From assembly GCF_024453815.1 (NCBI RefSeq), contig NZ_CP072934.1, forward strand, positions 2,108,001-2,172,000: a DNA stretch of 64,000 bases. Reading direction: 5' to 3'. A program made the translations under genes and the position numbers. The stretch's first letter is position 1. The number at the start of each line of letters is the position of its first letter. Origin of the DNA: Corynebacterium pseudogenitalium (GTDB lineage Bacteria; Actinomycetota; Actinomycetes; Mycobacteriales; Mycobacteriaceae). Of this stretch, positions 61,724-64,000 are shown piece by piece. The notes beneath the pieces were generated by a model. That model searched no databases and was not told where the DNA came from. It was given only the letters and a program-made list of their open reading frames with translations.

Positions 61724-61764
61724 TTGACCAGTTAGTTGACTGTGGCTATTCGAAAACTCACGCA

Positions 61765-62739
61765 ATGCGCATCATCGGAGTCTCACGCAGCCGCGTGTTC
61801 TATCAAACGAAGCCACGCCCACGTGTTGCCGATCCAATTGCCTACGACAAACGACGGATCAACCGACTGTCCGATACCACTGTCGAGCGCATCTTGGAAT
61901 TGCTAGACGCCAATCCACATTCCGGGGTGGACCAGGTGTTTTACGCCGCGTTAAACAACGGGATTTACCTGGCAAGCCTGCGCAGTTTCTACCGAGTTGC
62001 CAAAAAACATGGACGATTGCTCTACCAACGACACAACACCAAAGCCAAGCAAGCTCAACGCAAACGAAACGCCTCCCCGCCACATGTACGCGCCACAGCA
62101 CCAGGCCAGGTACTGTGCTGGGACATTACCTTCTTGCCTGGCCAATACGTCGGACAAAACTTCGCATGCCACACGGTCATTGACCTGTACTCCCGCGCAA
62201 TCGTTGGCTGCGTCGTAGCAGAACGCGAAAACAGCCACGTAGCAGCAGCAATGTTTGACGACATCCTGACTCGTTTTCCCCACGTGAAAACCGTGCACTC
62301 TGATAACGGCAGTGCGATGACAAGCAAACGCCTCGGCAAACTCTTCGCCAAACACGGTGTGGCCCGCTCATTTAACCGGCCTCACACCAGCAACGACAAT
62401 CCGCATACCGAGTCGGTATTCCACACGATGAAAGGCAGGACCTACTACCCGAAAACGTTTGCCACACTCGGCCACGCCAAAAACTGGCTCAACGAATGGG
62501 TGCCGGTCTATAACGCCACTCCCCACAGTGGAATCAACTACTACCCACCACAAGCAATCCTCGACGGCACCTGGGACAAACTGCAACACCAACGCGAGGA
62601 GGGGATGCGAAACGCGCTACGCGAAGGCATCATCACTCAACTTCCGAACACCGCAGCTGGCACAGGCATTCCGGCAGAAGTCAGCATCATCCGCACCACT
62701 ACCCAAACCGCCCCGCCCCCACAACCCATCACGATCTAA
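61765..62739 (+). CDS. IS3-like transposase subunit OrfB (DDE integrase)
   Basis: A 324-residue integrase-core protein. The catalytic acids are visible: Asp in VLCWDITFLPG, Asp in KTVHSDNGSAM and Glu in DNPHTESVFHTMK, 35 residues apart as expected. The frame is open upstream to the slippery heptamer at 61603, so the real product is probably an OrfA-OrfB fusion; the ATG at 61765 is only the first in-frame start. C-terminal signature NATPHSGINYYPPQ is typical. Confidence 0.9.
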   Translation: MRIIGVSRSRVFYQTKPRPRVADPIAYDKRRINRLSDTTVERILELLDANPHSGVDQVFYAALNNGIYLASLRSFYRVAKKHGRLLYQRHNTKAKQAQRKRNASPPHVRATAPGQVLCWDITFLPGQYVGQNFACHTVIDLYSRAIVGCVVAERENSHVAAAMFDDILTRFPHVKTVHSDNGSAMTSKRLGKLFAKHGVARSFNRPHTSNDNPHTESVFHTMKGRTYYPKTFATLGHAKNWLNEWVPVYNATPHSGINYYPPQAILDGTWDKLQHQREEGMRNALREGIITQLPNTAAGTGIPAEVSIIRTTTQTAPPPQPITI

Positions 62740-62851
62740 CACCCAACCATGTTCACAACCACTTGACATAAAGCGTTTCGGTTGGGCGCCGAGACGTTTC
62801 CCCAGGTCGCGCGAAGTCGACGCGGGAATTTGGTGCGCGTACAAGAGAAAG

Positions 62852-62942
62852 AGTGCCAATAGGCACAACCCGAATTACCCTAGACATTCAAACTAGCAGG
62901 TAAGAAATGTTCTAGATATAAACGGGTGCGTCCTTTGGCACT
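62852..62942. repeat. Type C inverted-repeat element, copy C3
   Basis: The ends are AGTGCCAATAGGCACA (62852-62867) and TGCGTCCTTTGGCACT (62927-62942), which pair imperfectly. The inner block GACATTCAAACTAGCAGGT is shared with C2. It lies 13 bp from B6. Confidence 0.75.
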
Positions 62943-62979
62943 CACCCCTCAAGACCCCGCCGAAACCCCAAGCGAACCC

Positions 62980-64000
<1,021 letters not shown>

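Larger units (their letters stand above)
60763..62768 (+). mobile_element. IS3-like insertion sequence with orfA and orfB
   Basis: Imperfect terminal inverted repeats begin TGTCA at the left (60763-60781, ending in GGTTGTGAAC) and end TGACA at the right (62751-62768, beginning GTTCACAACC). The 2.0-kb element carries two frames: a long orfA with helix-turn-helix regions and an orfB integrase with the DDE motif. A G GGA AAA heptamer for -1 frameshifting is present. Both genes look intact, so the element may be active. Confidence 0.85.
60735..62838. repeat. Type B repeat copy B6, split by the IS3-like element
   Basis: The left end GCGCACCAAATCC is at 60735-60747. After the IS, the right part has the core GTTTCCCCAGGTCGCG (from 62796) and the right end GGAATTTGGTGCGC (62825-62838). 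Joined without the IS they form one type B repeat of about 98 bp. Confidence 0.8.

Overview
The window is a stretch of a Corynebacterium chromosome. It carries the order of mycolate and arabinogalactan genes typical of mycolic-acid actinobacteria: mmpL3-type transporter, accD3, pks13, fadD32, cutinase-like esterase, two mycolyltransferases, aftB, ubiA, PAP2 phosphatase, glfT2, and a partial glf at the right edge. GC is high (roughly 60-65% in the core genes by eye) and clearly lower in accessory patches. Several transport genes have 19-bp DtxR-type iron boxes. I see no rRNA, tRNA or CRISPR array. The species cannot be settled from the sequence.

Layout. 1-6421: envelope genes (VanW/PG-binding protein, LpqI/NagZ-like lipoprotein hexosaminidase, DUF2613 peptide, AftD). 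6422-9222: intergenic repeats, then a lower-GC patch with a small membrane protein and a secreted trypsin-like protease plus partner. 9223-12264: FecCD-type iron-siderophore ABC system with a DtxR box. 12257-15729: acyltransferase-3, DUF3068 protein, large polytopic membrane protein, three-helix-bundle protein. 15791-20126: insertion-prone accessory zone with an inactivated IS21-family element, an IS remnant, an AT-rich orphan gene and a fragment of a type IIG-like DNA methyltransferase. 20410-24962: DIP1984 protein, glycosyltransferase/methyltransferase pair, anchored protein, pckG. 25283-30618: trmB, NYN protein, MmpL transporter, YbhN-like protein, DUF3054 protein. 30615-49145: mycolate/arabinogalactan genes on the minus strand, ending in a 37-aa amphipathic peptide gene. 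49146-62979: accessory interval between glfT2 and glf, with a 24-aa peptide unit, VanZ protein, small membrane proteins, DUF4143 ATPase, a broken MFS-CBS gene, a second iron-uptake cassette between 38-bp direct repeats, PspC and Fic proteins, and an IS3-like element. 62980-64000: glf.

How the genes fit together. Pks13, FadD32 and AccD3 make the mycolic acid precursor. The MmpL protein exports trehalose monomycolate. The mycolyltransferases attach mycolates to arabinogalactan, whose arabinan and galactan come from UbiA, the PAP2 phosphatase, AftB, AftD, GlfT2 and Glf. The two iron ABC systems and the siderophore-interacting protein are probably derepressed together under iron limitation.

The most unusual signal is a set of dispersed, modular intergenic repeats. 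Types A and B share a core (GTTTCCCCAGGTCGCG) but have different inverted ends (AAAGTTCCC, or GCGCACCAAATTCC/GGAATTTGGTGCGC). A 90-91 bp type C element with 16-bp terminal inverted repeats lies a constant 13-14 bp from a type B copy at all three sites. Both complete IS elements in the window lie inside copies of these repeats.
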